Part shown: positions 1 to 8,893 of the stretch, piece by piece
Numbering within the stretch: position 1 is the stretch's first letter
How the letters are laid out: each line of letters starts with the position of its first letter
From: Leifsonia aquatica
GTDB lineage: Bacteria; Actinomycetota; Actinomycetes; Actinomycetales; Microbacteriaceae
DNA: 64,000 nt
Assembly (NCBI RefSeq): GCF_014190775.1
Contig: NZ_JACHVP010000004.1
Span: 248,001 to 312,000 of the forward strand
Reading direction: 5' to 3'
The notes under the pieces: model-generated
What the model saw: the letters and a program-made list of their open reading frames with translations, nothing else
The model's database searches: none
Told to the model about the DNA's origin: nothing
Made by a program: the position numbers and the translations under genes

Positions 1-1
1 G

Positions 2-634
2 GTGCTCGTCACCCTCCCCGCCCCCCACTCGCTGAACACCCTGTGGGACTACGAGTTCTACGGCCGCGTCATCGGCGCGATCAGCATCGTCGCCGGCGTC
101 TGCTTCGTGCTGGTGCCGCTGTGGGGCCTGCTCGGCTCGCGCGAGCAGCGTGCGGCCGGGCACGCCACGCCTGGCTACGCGGCGGCGGGCTACGCTCCCG
201 CCGGGTACCCGCAGGCCGGCTACGGGCAGCCGATCCCGGCTGCTCCCGCGTTCGCGGCGCAGGCTCCGGGAGGCTACGCGCAGGCTCCGGGAGGCTTCCC
301 GCCCGCTCCGCAGGCGGCTCCGGCCCCGGCGGCGCCCGCCGAGGCCGCCGCTCCCGCCGCACCGGCTGCACCCGCTCCCGCCGCTCCGTCGCCCGCTCCG
401 GTCGCCGAGGCCCCCGCGCAGGCGGCACCGCCGGCCCCGGCCCCCGCGACTCCGTCCGCCCCGCAGCGGCCGCTCGCCTGGCCCCACTTCACCGACGGCA
501 CGCCGCTGCCCGCCGGCCCGGACGGCCGCCCCGACTTCGCCGCGGTGCCCGCCGGCAAGCAGCTCGGCTGGCCCCTGCACGTCGACGGCACCCCCGTCCC
601 CGCCGCGCCGGACGGCACTCCGCTCTACCGCTGA
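2..634 (+). CDS. Pro/Ala-rich membrane protein with C-terminal repeats (probably 5' partial)
   Basis: The frame is open from the first bases of the window, so the true start may lie upstream; a GTG at position 2 is the first possible start seen. A single hydrophobic segment (about residues 22-44) is followed by a low-complexity region with PAGY/QAGY repeats and then long Pro-Ala runs (residues about 60-155). The C-terminus holds two copies of a short repeat with the pattern W-P-x(3)-D-G-T-P-x-P-A-x-P-D-G, beginning at W160 and W190. It looks like a membrane-anchored protein with a flexible tail ending in a small repeat module. I do not recognise a named family, and no enzymatic motif is visible. 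Confidence 0.6.
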   Translation: MLVTLPAPHSLNTLWDYEFYGRVIGAISIVAGVCFVLVPLWGLLGSREQRAAGHATPGYAAAGYAPAGYPQAGYGQPIPAAPAFAAQAPGGYAQAPGGFPPAPQAAPAPAAPAEAAAPAAPAAPAPAAPSPAPVAEAPAQAAPPAPAPATPSAPQRPLAWPHFTDGTPLPAGPDGRPDFAAVPAGKQLGWPLHVDGTPVPAAPDGTPLYR

Positions 635-644
635 CGCCCCCGAG

Positions 645-694
645 AGGTGAGTCGTTGCGGGTGCGCACCCCTGCGGACCCGCAACGACTCACCT
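645..694. repeat. Intergenic palindrome, family A copy 1
   Basis: A perfect 18-bp inverted repeat (arms 645-662 and 677-694, 14-nt loop) lies between two plus-strand genes. The arm core is GTGAGTCGTTGCGGGT. A related palindrome occurs at 19033-19095. No T-tract follows, so it is not a classical intrinsic terminator. It may be a REP-like dispersed element. Confidence 0.8.
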
Positions 695-771
695 TTCGCG
701 TGTCCGGGAAGAGGTGCGGGGTGTTGGCGTTGCGGTTCAGGCAACCACTTGGAACAACACGAGGAGAGCGG

Positions 772-1305
772 ATGAGCGCCACGGAGACGGCACCGACCAC
801 GACACCGGATGACGGACTCGTCATCCGCCTGGCCGACCCGGCGGAGTACGCGGCCATCGGCGAGCTCAGCTACGCGGCCTACCGCAACGACTACACGATC
901 AGCGACGGCTACCGCGCCCAACTGCTCGACACGGCCGGTCGCACCGACGAGTACGAGATCTGGGTCGCGGCGGATGCCGACGGCACCCTCGTCGGCACCG
1001 TCTCCATCCTGCGCGACGGCTACGACCTGGGCGGCGCGCTGCGCGACGGCGAACTCTACTTCCGGCTGCTCGCCGTGAGCCCCGACGCCCGGCGCCGCGG
1101 GATCGGCGCACGCCTCACCGCATTCACGCTCGACGAGGCCCGTCGCCGCGGCTACCGGGCCGTGGCCCTCAACAGCGGCGAGCACATGACCGGCGCCCAC
1201 GCCCTGTACACCAGCCTGGGCTTCGTCGCCGATCCCGAGCGTGACATCCACATCCACGACGATGGCCAGGCGATCACCGTCCACCTGTTCACGCGCTCGG
1301 TCTGA
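772..1305 (+). CDS. GNAT family N-acetyltransferase
   Basis: This 177-residue protein is a GCN5-related acetyltransferase expected to transfer an acetyl group from acetyl-CoA to an amine. The acetyl-CoA loop (motif A) is seen as LLAVSPDARRRGIGARL, carrying the R-x-x-G-x-G/A signature, and is followed by the usual helix and a C-terminal ALYTSLGF motif B. The ATG at 772 is preceded by GAGGAGAG, a good ribosome binding site. A strong stem-loop follows the stop directly, so it is likely a single transcription unit. The substrate cannot be told from the sequence; small-molecule and protein N-terminal acetylation are both possible. Confidence 0.88.
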   Translation: MSATETAPTTTPDDGLVIRLADPAEYAAIGELSYAAYRNDYTISDGYRAQLLDTAGRTDEYEIWVAADADGTLVGTVSILRDGYDLGGALRDGELYFRLLAVSPDARRRGIGARLTAFTLDEARRRGYRAVALNSGEHMTGAHALYTSLGFVADPERDIHIHDDGQAITVHLFTRSV

Positions 1306-1329
1306 GCCCGGGAGCCCGCGCTCCCGGGC
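1306..1329. terminator. Bidirectional terminator-like stem between convergent genes
   Basis: GCCCGGGAG (1306-1314) pairs perfectly with CTCCCGGGC (1321-1329) across a 6-nt loop. It begins directly after the stop codon of the acetyltransferase and lies just downstream of the stop of the minus-strand dehydrogenase. There is no U-tract, as is common in high-GC actinobacteria. Confidence 0.65.
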
Positions 1330-1344
1330 CCGCACGCTCGCGGT

Positions 1345-2610
1345 TTACGGGTACAGGCCCCGCAGCCGGTGCGCTTCGGCGACCCGCTCCACGGCGAGCG
1401 CCGTCGCGGCCGCGCGCAGCGTGAGGTCGCGCGAGCGGGCGGAGGCGAGCACGTCGCGCCAGGTGGCGAGCATGCGCTCCTCGAGCTTCGCCTCCACCTC
1501 GTCGACGCGCCACCAGTACGCCTGATTGGCCTGCACCCACTCGAAGTACGAGACGATCACACCGCCGGAGTTGGCGAGGATGTCGGGGACGACGAGCTGA
1601 CCGTTCGCGGCGAACACCGCGTCGGCGCCGGCCGTGGTCGGTCCGTTGGCGCCCTCGACGATGACGCGGGCGGTCACGCGGGGCGCGTTCTCCTCGGTGA
1701 GCACGCCTTCGACGGCGGCGGGGATGAGGAGGTCGACGTCGAGCTCGAGCACCTGGGCGCTGTCGGCCGCGTCGGCGCCGATGTAGCCGACGACGGAGCC
1801 GGTGGCGTCGACGTGGGCGGCGAGCCGCTCGGGGTCGATGCCCGCGGGGTTGTGCACCGCGCCGTACTGGTCCGCGATGCCGACGACGCGCACGCCCGCC
1901 TCGTGGAGGAAGAAGACCGCGTCGCGGCCGACCTTGCCGAAGCCCTGCACGACGGCCGAGGCGCCCGCCGGGGTGATCCCGCGGTGGCGCAGCGCCGCCA
2001 GGGCGATGTGCACGACGCCGCGGGAGGTGGCGCTCGCCCGGCCGAGCGAGCCGCCCAGGCTGAGCGGCTTGCCCGTGACGACGCCGGGGACGGTGTAGCC
2101 CGAGACCACCGAGTAGGTGTCCATGATCCAGGCCATGGTCTTCTCGGACGTGCCGATGTCGGGCGCCGGGATGTCGCGCTCCGGGCCGAGGATGGGCAGG
2201 ATCTCACTGGTGTAGCGACGGGTCACGCGCTCCAGCTCCGCCTCGGAGTGCAGGCGCGGGTCGATGCGCACCCCGCCCTTGGCGCCGCCGTACGGGATGT
2301 CGACGAGCGCGCACTTCCACGTCATCCACATCGCGAGGGCCCGAACCTCCTCGAGCGTGACGTGCGGGCTGTACCGCAGGCCGCCCTTGGCGGGACCGCG
2401 GGAGAAGTTGTGCTGCACGCGGTGGCCGGTGAAGACGGTGACCGTCCCGTCGTCCCCCCGCAGGGGCACGGCCACGGTCATCTCGCGACGCGGGGTGGCG
2501 AGCATGTCGCGTATCCCCGCGTCGTATCCGAGCGTCGCGATGGCGCCGTCCAATTGGGCGATCGCCTCATCCAGCGGGTTCGCTTCCGTCCGATCCAACG
2601 TCAGGGCCAC
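1345..2610 (-). CDS. gdhA: Glutamate dehydrogenase (Glu/Leu/Phe/Val dehydrogenase family)
   Basis: This 421-residue enzyme interconverts glutamate and 2-oxoglutarate plus ammonia using NAD(P)H. The N-terminal substrate domain has PAKGGLRYSP with K75, K99 in MTWKCA, and catalytic K111 in the GGAKGG signature. The Rossmann domain carries VQGFGKVG as dinucleotide-binding loop. Length matches the short hexameric class (about 410-450 residues), not the large 180-kDa GDHs. The start is a GTG at 2610 with AGGAGG four bases upstream. It faces the acetyltransferase gene convergently. Coenzyme preference cannot be fixed by eye, and a leucine or phenylalanine dehydrogenase is possible but less likely given length and motifs. 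Confidence 0.88.
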   Translation of the reverse strand: MALTLDRTEANPLDEAIAQLDGAIATLGYDAGIRDMLATPRREMTVAVPLRGDDGTVTVFTGHRVQHNFSRGPAKGGLRYSPHVTLEEVRALAMWMTWKCALVDIPYGGAKGGVRIDPRLHSEAELERVTRRYTSEILPILGPERDIPAPDIGTSEKTMAWIMDTYSVVSGYTVPGVVTGKPLSLGGSLGRASATSRGVVHIALAALRHRGITPAGASAVVQGFGKVGRDAVFFLHEAGVRVVGIADQYGAVHNPAGIDPERLAAHVDATGSVVGYIGADAADSAQVLELDVDLLIPAAVEGVLTEENAPRVTARVIVEGANGPTTAGADAVFAANGQLVVPDILANSGGVIVSYFEWVQANQAYWWRVDEVEAKLEERMLATWRDVLASARSRDLTLRAAATALAVERVAEAHRLRGLYP

Positions 2611-2727
2611 GGCTCCTCCTCAAGCACTTGTGTGAGGCCCACGGTACGTATCCCGCGTCGCCGATGCGTTCGACGCCCTGTCGATTCCGGGCAGCGCGGA
2701 TAGACGTCGTGGCGAACGTCGCCGTGG

Positions 2728-4206
2728 TCACTGGGAGGCGGCGCCGTGCTTTCGACGCCGCACAACGAGGATGCCGCCGGCGATCACGAGCATCCCTCCG
2801 CCGAAACCGGCGAGGAGCGGTGCCGTCCCGCTCGATCCGCTCTCGGCCAGGACGTGCGTGCGACCGTCGCGGTGGTCGCCGTGATCGCCGTCGCCGGGGG
2901 CATGGTCCGGTCGCGGCTCGAAGTTCAGGATCAGCGAGAGCAGCTCGATGCCGGGCTCGCTGTCGACGTCCTGCGGACGCCCCTGGTTCCACATCGTGGT
3001 GACGCCGACTCCGCGGCTCGGGGCGAGCGTGGTGTCGGTGCTGAACCCGGCCGTGCCGCCGTTCTTGAACGCCCAGTCCGCACCCATGCCGTTCGAGGTC
3101 GCGGGGTACAGCTGCCAGCCGAGTCCCATCTGGAAATCCGTGACCGGCTGACACGACGCGGGATCCGGCTCCGAGCACATGGTGGTGATGGTGCTGACGG
3201 GACGGAGGGTGTCCGCCATCGTCCGCACGCCGAGCGGCGCGCCCGCAGAACGATAGCCGAGGTGCGCCTCGACCCAGGTCGCCATGTCGTCAGCGTTGGA
3301 GACGAGCCCGCCTTCTCCGGCGAGGGCGTTGGTGTCGTCCCAGTAGAAGGTGGGGGTGTTGTCGGACGCGTACGGCGTCGCGATGGTCGGGCCGGTCCCC
3401 AGCAAGGTGGAGGACATCCCCAGGTCGTCGAGGAACGCGCCCTGCAGCGCGGGCAGGTACGCGGGCGGGTCGGTCTCCGGTGTCGGCGCGATCACGTTCG
3501 CGAGGATCGTGCCGAGCAGACCGAACCCGAAGTTCGAATAGAGCCAGTTGGTGCCGGGCTGCCACAGCAGGGGGTTGTCCGCCAGGCCCCGCCACAGCAT
3601 CCTCTGCGTGTAGTCCGGCTGGGGATTGATGCAGGCGGGGTCGTTGTGGCACGGCTCCCAGTAGTTCTCGGGCGAGTCGGGAAGGCCCGCCTGATGCGTC
3701 GCCAGATTGCGGAGGGTGATCTCTGTCGTGGCGCCGGACTGCGGGTCGGTCCACACCGGCACGGTGATCCCGGCCGGGGCGTACTTCTGCACCGGGTCGT
3801 CGAGCGACACCCGCCCGGCGGCGACGAGGGAGGTCAGGAGGTCGGTGGTGAAGATCTTCGTCTCGGACCCGATCTCGAACTGCGTCGACGAATCCACCGG
3901 CGTCGCGGACCCCAGCGTCGGAACCCCGACGGCGAATCGGGTGACCACCGGTTCGGCACCTCCGGCGGCCGGCGTCACGACGGCGACGGACATCCCGGCG
4001 ATGCCGTACTTCGCCTGGAAGGACGCGATCTTCTCCTGGATGCGGTCGTGCAGCTCGGGCGTCATCTCCACCGCCCGGTCGGCCGTGAGAGTCGCTGCCT
4101 GAGCGGGCGCGGTGCCGACGGCGACGACCGCGCCGATCGCGACCGCCGCCGCACCGATCATCGTCCGGAATCGGCGCCCACGCCGACGCGAGCTGCTCCT
4201 GATCAC
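2728..4206 (-). CDS. Secreted serine hydrolase (beta-lactamase/DD-peptidase fold) with C-terminal anchor
   Basis: A 492-residue exported protein of the class C beta-lactamase/D-Ala-D-Ala carboxypeptidase family. A signal peptide ends near A-Q-A-A (residues 35-38). The nucleophile motif S-x-x-K is SETK (S114, K117), the second motif is Y-S-N in LYSNFGFGLLG, and N-G-G-T-A-G supplies the third element. The C-terminus has LAESG followed by a hydrophobic stretch and RRRK, the layout of a sortase substrate, although the motif departs from LAXTG. The GTG at 4206 follows GGGGAGGGG. Likely roles are cell-wall peptide trimming or extracellular ester/amide hydrolysis; the substrate is unknown. Confidence 0.85.
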   Translation of the reverse strand: MIRSSSRRRGRRFRTMIGAAAVAIGAVVAVGTAPAQAATLTADRAVEMTPELHDRIQEKIASFQAKYGIAGMSVAVVTPAAGGAEPVVTRFAVGVPTLGSATPVDSSTQFEIGSETKIFTTDLLTSLVAAGRVSLDDPVQKYAPAGITVPVWTDPQSGATTEITLRNLATHQAGLPDSPENYWEPCHNDPACINPQPDYTQRMLWRGLADNPLLWQPGTNWLYSNFGFGLLGTILANVIAPTPETDPPAYLPALQGAFLDDLGMSSTLLGTGPTIATPYASDNTPTFYWDDTNALAGEGGLVSNADDMATWVEAHLGYRSAGAPLGVRTMADTLRPVSTITTMCSEPDPASCQPVTDFQMGLGWQLYPATSNGMGADWAFKNGGTAGFSTDTTLAPSRGVGVTTMWNQGRPQDVDSEPGIELLSLILNFEPRPDHAPGDGDHGDHRDGRTHVLAESGSSGTAPLLAGFGGGMLVIAGGILVVRRRKHGAASQ

Positions 4207-4286
4207 GTTCCGCCCCTCCCCCGGGTGACTTCAGCGATCTCATACTGCCCGATATGAGTCGTCGCCCGGAAGGGGATCGACGCAGA

Positions 4287-4316
4287 ACGGCCGCCCCGGA
4301 TGTCCGGGACGGCCGT
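4287..4316 (-). terminator. Stem-loop terminator downstream of the aldehyde dehydrogenase gene
   Basis: A 14-bp stem with one mismatch (arms 4287-4300 and 4303-4316) and a 2-nt centre lies 15 nt after the stop of the gene at 4331-5695. It is placed to end transcription of that gene before the serine hydrolase. Confidence 0.6.
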
Positions 4317-4330
4317 CGTGCGCAGCGGGA

Positions 4331-5695
4331 TCAGCCGATGCGGATGAGCTTCTTGTTGACGAACTCGTCGGCGCCGAAGCGGCCGAGCTCACGGCCGGAG
4401 CCGGAGCGCTTCACGCCACCGAAGGGCAGTTCGGCGCCGTCGGCGAGGACGAGGTTCACGAAGACCATGCCGGCCTCGATCTGGTCGGCGACGCGGTGCG
4501 CCTGCTCCTCGTCGGTCGTGAAAAGGTACGAGCCCAGCCCGAACGGGGTGTCGTTGGCGATGCGGACCGCGTCGGCCTCGTCCTTCGCGCGGAACACCTG
4601 CGCGACCGGCCCGAAGAACTCCTCCTGCGAGGCCGGGTTCTCCGGGGTGACGTCGGTCAGCACGGTGGTCTCGAAGAAGGCGCCGTTGCGGCCGCCTCCG
4701 CGCACCAGGATGGCGCCGTTCTCGACCGCACGGTTGACCTGGTCCTCGAGGTTCTCCGCCGCGCGCAGCGACGAGAGGGGGCCGAGGGCCGACTCCTCGC
4801 TGGTCGGGTCGGTGGCCTCCACCTCGGCGAGCTTGGCGGTGAACTTCTCGAGGAACGACTCGTACAGGTCGTCGGCGACGATGAAGCGCTTGGCCGCGTT
4901 GCAGGACTGGCCGCTGTTGTCGAGACGGGCGTCGACCGCGTTCTGCACGGTCCCGTCGAGGTCGTCGGTGGACAGCAGGATGAACGGGTCGGACCCACCG
5001 AGCTCCAGGACGACCTTCTTCAGGTTGCGGCCGGCGATCTCGGCGACCGCCGCGCCCGCGCGCTCCGAGCCCGTGAGGGAAACGCCCTGCACGCGGCGGT
5101 CGGCGATAACCTTCTCGATCTGGTCGTGGCCGGCGTAGATGTTCACGTACGCGCCGACGGGGAAGCCCGCGTCGAGGAAGATCTTCTCGATCGCCGCGGC
5201 CGACTCCGGGCACTGCTCCGCGTGCTTGAGCAGGATGGTGTTGCCGATCACCAGGTTCGGTCCGGCGAAGCGGGCCACCTGGTAGTACGGGAAGTTCCAC
5301 GGCATGATGCCGAGCAGCACGCCCAGCGCCGAGCGCCGCACGACCGCGGTGCCCTCGCCGTCGAGCAGCGTGATCGGCTCGTCCTCCAGGAACTCCGACG
5401 CGTGGTCGGCGTAGTACTCGTAGATCGCACCGGCGAAGTCCACCTCGCCGAGCGCCTGCTCGACCGGCTTGCCCATCTCGCGGACGATGATGTCGGCCAG
5501 CTCCTGGCGGCGCTCCACGTGCAGCTCTCCGACGCGGCGGATGAGGGCGGCGCGCTCCTCGACGGTGGACGACTTCGACCAGCCGCGGTAGGCGTCGCTG
5601 GCGGCGGTGATCGCGGCCTCGAGCTCGGCGTCGCCGATGGGCTCGAAAGTCTTCACGGTCTCGCCGGTGGCGGGATTGGTCACGGCGTAGCTCAT
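4331..5695 (-). CDS. gabD: NAD(P)-dependent succinate-semialdehyde dehydrogenase
   Basis: This 454-residue cytosolic aldehyde dehydrogenase matches the short GabD-type group that oxidises succinate semialdehyde to succinate in 4-aminobutyrate breakdown. Visible elements are MPWNFPYYQ with N134, the general base E231 in ELGGSDPF, and nucleophile C265 in SGQSCNAAKRF, with the C-terminal PFGGVKRSGSGRELG signature. Start: ATG at 5695 preceded by AGAAGAGGAG. No GABA aminotransferase or permease is adjacent, so the GABA link rests on family resemblance alone. It could act on other semialdehydes. A stem-loop terminator follows the stop. Confidence 0.85.
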   Translation of the reverse strand: MSYAVTNPATGETVKTFEPIGDAELEAAITAASDAYRGWSKSSTVEERAALIRRVGELHVERRQELADIIVREMGKPVEQALGEVDFAGAIYEYYADHASEFLEDEPITLLDGEGTAVVRRSALGVLLGIMPWNFPYYQVARFAGPNLVIGNTILLKHAEQCPESAAAIEKIFLDAGFPVGAYVNIYAGHDQIEKVIADRRVQGVSLTGSERAGAAVAEIAGRNLKKVVLELGGSDPFILLSTDDLDGTVQNAVDARLDNSGQSCNAAKRFIVADDLYESFLEKFTAKLAEVEATDPTSEESALGPLSSLRAAENLEDQVNRAVENGAILVRGGGRNGAFFETTVLTDVTPENPASQEEFFGPVAQVFRAKDEADAVRIANDTPFGLGSYLFTTDEEQAHRVADQIEAGMVFVNLVLADGAELPFGGVKRSGSGRELGRFGADEFVNKKLIRIG

Positions 5696-5824
5696 GGCAC
5701 TCCTCTTCTGCGATGAATGGCGTCAGGCCCTCTTGCGACCCTACGCGCCATCCGCGCGGATCGCCTCGACACGACGTCCGAGTTCTCAGACCGGGACCGA
5801 CACAGTGTACAGAGCGCGGGTGGC

Positions 5825-7990
5825 TCAGCGCTTGGTGGGCGCGGGGGTCTCCGGAGGCGTCGGCAGCGTCTCGCCCGTCGTCTCGCCCACGACCTCGGGC
5901 ACATCCGGGACGGAGTTGTCGGGCTGGCCGACGGCGAGCGGCGTGGAGTGGATGTGGATGCGCGCGTGCGGCTTCGACGCCGGCACCAGCGGCCGGCGGG
6001 CGATGGCGCGCACCGGCTCGCCGCGGCGGTCCTGGCCGGGCAGCGGGCGCGACCGGCGGCCGTAGATGAGCGACGAGGAGTCGAGCAGCCACGGGACGAG
6101 CGCGACCGTGACACCGTGGCAGAGCATCAGCTGCTTGGCGAGGCGCCGGGCGCGGTGGTTGTGGAGGATGCCCTCCCACCAGTGGCCGACGATGTACTGC
6201 GGCAGATAGACCGTCGTGACCTCGGAGCCGTGCTCCTCGCGCCGGTGCTTGAGGTACTTGATGAGCGGCACGCCGAATTCGCGGTAGGGCGACTCGATGA
6301 TCGTGAGCGGGACGTGGATGTTCTGCTCGATCCACTGCTTCTGCAGCTCCTCGGTCGCCTCCTCCTCGATGGAGACGTGGATGGCCTCGATCGAGTCGTG
6401 CCGCGCGGCGATCGCGTAGTCGAGGGCTTTGAGGGCCGGCTTCTGCATCTTGCCGACCAGCACGATGGCGTGGTCTCCGACCGAGCCGAAGGTCGTGATC
6501 GGGTCGACCTCGATCTCCTTCTCGACGTCGCGGTAGTACCGGTTCACACCGAGCATCAGGAACCACAGGATCGGCATGAAGATGAAGACGAGGTACGCGC
6601 CGTGGGTGAACTTCGTGATCGTCACGACGATGAGCACGATCGCGGTCAGGCAGGCGCCGAAGGCGTTGATGCAGAGGGAGCGCACGATGCTGCTGCGCTC
6701 GCGACCGGTCTGCCCGCCCTCTTTGAGCAGCGTGATCCAGTGCTTCACCATCCCGGACTGGCCGAGCGTGAACGACACGAAGACGCCGATGATGTAGAGC
6801 TGGATGAGCTGGGTGAGGTTCGCCTGGTAGACGAGCAGCAGGGCCGTCGCCGCGAGGGCGAGGACGATCATGCCGTTCGAGTAGACGAGGCGGTCGCCGC
6901 GGGTGTTGAGCGCCTTGGGGGCGTAGGAGTCGCGCGCGAGCACCGAGCCGAGCAGCGGGAACCCGTTGAAGGCGGTGTTCGCCGCAAGCAGCAGGACGAT
7001 CGCGGTCGCGGCCTGGATGAGGAAGAAGAAGAACGTGTTGTTGCCGAAGGTGGCGGCGGCGATCTGCGCGATGAGGCTGCGCTGCGGCGAGGTCGCGCAC
7101 TGGGCCCAGCCCTGGAGGTCGCAGGGGTTCTCGGCGTAGTGCACGCCGCTGATCAGCGCGGTGGCGGTCAGTCCGGCGAACAGGACGATCGCGATGCCGC
7201 CCATGAGACCGAGCGTGACGCGGGCGTTGCGGATCTTCGGGGTGCGGAACGCGGGGACGCCGTTGGCGACGGCCTCCACACCGGTCAGGGCAGAGCAGCC
7301 GCTGGAGAACGCGCGGAGCAGCAGCAGCACCATCGCGGCCTGCGTGAGGCTGCTGGCGTGGACCTGGTAGCCGGCCGACTCGGCGACGGGCGCATCGCCG
7401 AAGACGGTGCGGATCAGCGCCGTCACGATCATCAGGAAGACGCTGCCGATGAAGATGTAGGTCGGCAGGGCGAACGCCTTGCTCGACTCGCGCACACCGC
7501 GCAGGTTGACCGCGGCGATGAGGATGACGCAGAGCACCGCGAGTTCGACCCGCCACGGCGCGAGGAACGGGAGGGCCGAGATCACGTTGTCCACGCCGGA
7601 CGCGACCGACACGGCCACGGTGAGCACGTAGTCCACCAGCAGCGCAGAGGCGACGATGAGGCCGGCCTTCTCGCCGAGGTTCTTGTGGGCGACCTCGTAG
7701 TCACCGCCGCCGGAGGGGTACGCCTTGACCAGTTGGCGGTAGCTGAGGACGACCGTGACCAGCAGGACGACGACGGCCGCCGCGACCCACGGGGCGAAGC
7801 TCAGGAAGGCGAGCCCGCCGAGCAGCAGGATCATCAGCAGCTCCTGCGGGGCGTAGGCCACGCTCGACAGGGCGTCGGAGGCGAAGATGGGTAGGGCGAG
7901 GTGCTTCGGGAGCAGCTGTCCTTCGAGCTTTTCACTCGGAAGCGGGTCGCCGATCAACCAGCGCTTCGGGGATCTCCCCTCATTTGTCAC
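5825..7990 (-). CDS. APC-superfamily transporter resembling the K+ importer KimA (YdaO)
   Basis: A 721-residue membrane protein with about 12 hydrophobic segments over roughly the first 470 residues, followed by a large cytoplasmic domain. The N-terminal helix region (SSVAYAPQELL, YPSGGGDYE) and the C-terminal segment around LHNHRARRLAKQLM resemble KimA, a proton-coupled potassium symporter of the amino acid permease superfamily. I chose the GTG at 7990 because a TTGACA-N16-TAGTGT promoter ends 8 nt upstream, which predicts a leaderless mRNA; an in-frame ATG at 8110 lies upstream of that promoter. The C-terminal 60 residues are Pro-rich and variable. General amino acid permease function is the alternative. 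Confidence 0.82.
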   Translation of the reverse strand: MTNEGRSPKRWLIGDPLPSEKLEGQLLPKHLALPIFASDALSSVAYAPQELLMILLLGGLAFLSFAPWVAAAVVVLLVTVVLSYRQLVKAYPSGGGDYEVAHKNLGEKAGLIVASALLVDYVLTVAVSVASGVDNVISALPFLAPWRVELAVLCVILIAAVNLRGVRESSKAFALPTYIFIGSVFLMIVTALIRTVFGDAPVAESAGYQVHASSLTQAAMVLLLLRAFSSGCSALTGVEAVANGVPAFRTPKIRNARVTLGLMGGIAIVLFAGLTATALISGVHYAENPCDLQGWAQCATSPQRSLIAQIAAATFGNNTFFFFLIQAATAIVLLLAANTAFNGFPLLGSVLARDSYAPKALNTRGDRLVYSNGMIVLALAATALLLVYQANLTQLIQLYIIGVFVSFTLGQSGMVKHWITLLKEGGQTGRERSSIVRSLCINAFGACLTAIVLIVVTITKFTHGAYLVFIFMPILWFLMLGVNRYYRDVEKEIEVDPITTFGSVGDHAIVLVGKMQKPALKALDYAIAARHDSIEAIHVSIEEEATEELQKQWIEQNIHVPLTIIESPYREFGVPLIKYLKHRREEHGSEVTTVYLPQYIVGHWWEGILHNHRARRLAKQLMLCHGVTVALVPWLLDSSSLIYGRRSRPLPGQDRRGEPVRAIARRPLVPASKPHARIHIHSTPLAVGQPDNSVPDVPEVVGETTGETLPTPPETPAPTKR

Positions 7991-7998
7991 GAGGGACG

Positions 7999-8026
7999 AC
8001 ACTACTCGCTGCCAATACCCTGTCAA
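7999..8026 (-). promoter_or_regulatory. Sigma-70-type promoter for the KimA-like gene (leaderless)
   Basis: On the minus strand TTGACA (8021-8026) is followed after 16 nt by TAGTGT (7999-8004). The GTG start of the transporter is 8 nt further on, so the transcript would start at or within a base or two of the start codon. Confidence 0.7.
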
Positions 8027-8251
8027 GTCGGCGCGTCGAGGGGGTGGCCAGTTGCGTTTCTGCAAGGCTCGGCCTTCGCATCCACAACCCCTCCACATCC
8101 GCGGAATCACGCGGCGGAACGGGGGTCGGAGTCTCTCTCTGAAGACTCTCAGAACGTTCGCCGGGAGTTGCTGTGCATCCCGTCCGGGGCGCCGTCTCCG
8201 CGGGCGGCGCCGTACGCAGGTAGAACCGCAGCGACGACATGGCGCATCCCG

Positions 8252-8893
8252 TCAGCGTCGCCCGAGCGCCTCCAGGACGGAGCGGCGCACGCGCACCAGC
8301 TCGTCCTTCAGGAGCGTCACGACGTCCTCCGGCAGGGTTCCGCGCGACGCCTGCAGCCGCAGCTCCGTGCGGAGCTGCTGACGGAAGTCGTTGATCGCGA
8401 CATCGGCCTCGCGGATCGCCGACGAGGCCGCCGCCCGAGCGTCGCGAGACGCCTCCCGGGCCGCGTCGCGCGCCTCCCGCCGGGGGTCCAGGCGCGTGGC
8501 GTCCCGCCGGCTCTCGCGCGCGGCCGAGGCCAGCTCGGCCCGCAGCGTGCGCATGGCGTCGTCGACGCCGGCGCGCACCTCGTCGGCGAGCCGGCGCACC
8601 GAATCGGTCACCTCGTCCTCGATCGCGTCGAGCTCGTGCTGGCGCTCCGCGAGCTCACGGCGGCCGGCCTCGGTGATGGCGTAGACCGTCTTGCGGCCGT
8701 CCGCCTGCTTGGTGACGAGGCCCTCCTCCTCGAGCTTGGCGAGCCGCGGGTAGATCGTGCCCGCGCTGGGCGTGTACGTGCCCCCGAAGCGGTCGCTCAG
8801 TGCCTGGATCAGCTCGTAGCCGTGCTTGGGGGACTCGTCGAGCAGGCTGAGGAGGTACAGCCGGAGGCTGCCGTGGGCGAAGACGGGGGTCAC
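8252..8893 (-). CDS. PadR family transcriptional regulator
   Basis: This 213-residue protein has an N-terminal PadR winged helix (about residues 1-85) with the HGYELIQALSDRF helix, the TPSAGTIYPRLAKLEEEGLV recognition region and a wing ending in VYAITEAGRREL. A long, highly charged Ala/Arg/Asp-rich helix (about residues 90-175) likely forms the dimerising coiled coil. Its start overlaps the stop of the DUF4097 gene by 4 nt (ATGA), so the two are translationally coupled. Tandem palindromes upstream of that operon are the likely autoregulatory operators. The effector is unknown; PadR proteins often sense envelope or drug stress. Confidence 0.9.
   Translation of the reverse strand: MTPVFAHGSLRLYLLSLLDESPKHGYELIQALSDRFGGTYTPSAGTIYPRLAKLEEEGLVTKQADGRKTVYAITEAGRRELAERQHELDAIEDEVTDSVRRLADEVRAGVDDAMRTLRAELASAARESRRDATRLDPRREARDAAREASRDARAAASSAIREADVAINDFRQQLRTELRLQASRGTLPEDVVTLLKDELVRVRRSVLEALGRR

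Noticed and set aside
4389-7556. A 1055-codon open frame on the minus strand across two genes
   Set aside because: It runs out of frame through the well-supported aldehyde dehydrogenase and transporter genes; its product is Arg/Pro/Gly-rich with no family motif, as expected for shadow frames in GC-rich DNA.
8188-8211. Stem-loop GGCGCCG/CGGCGCC after the PadR gene
   Set aside because: It is only 7 bp, has no T-tract and could be chance in GC-rich DNA, so it is not listed as a terminator.
7991-8251. Possible ydaO-type (c-di-AMP) riboswitch before the KimA-like gene
   Set aside because: The best promoter lies 8 nt before the GTG start, leaving no leader, and I see none of the conserved riboswitch elements.
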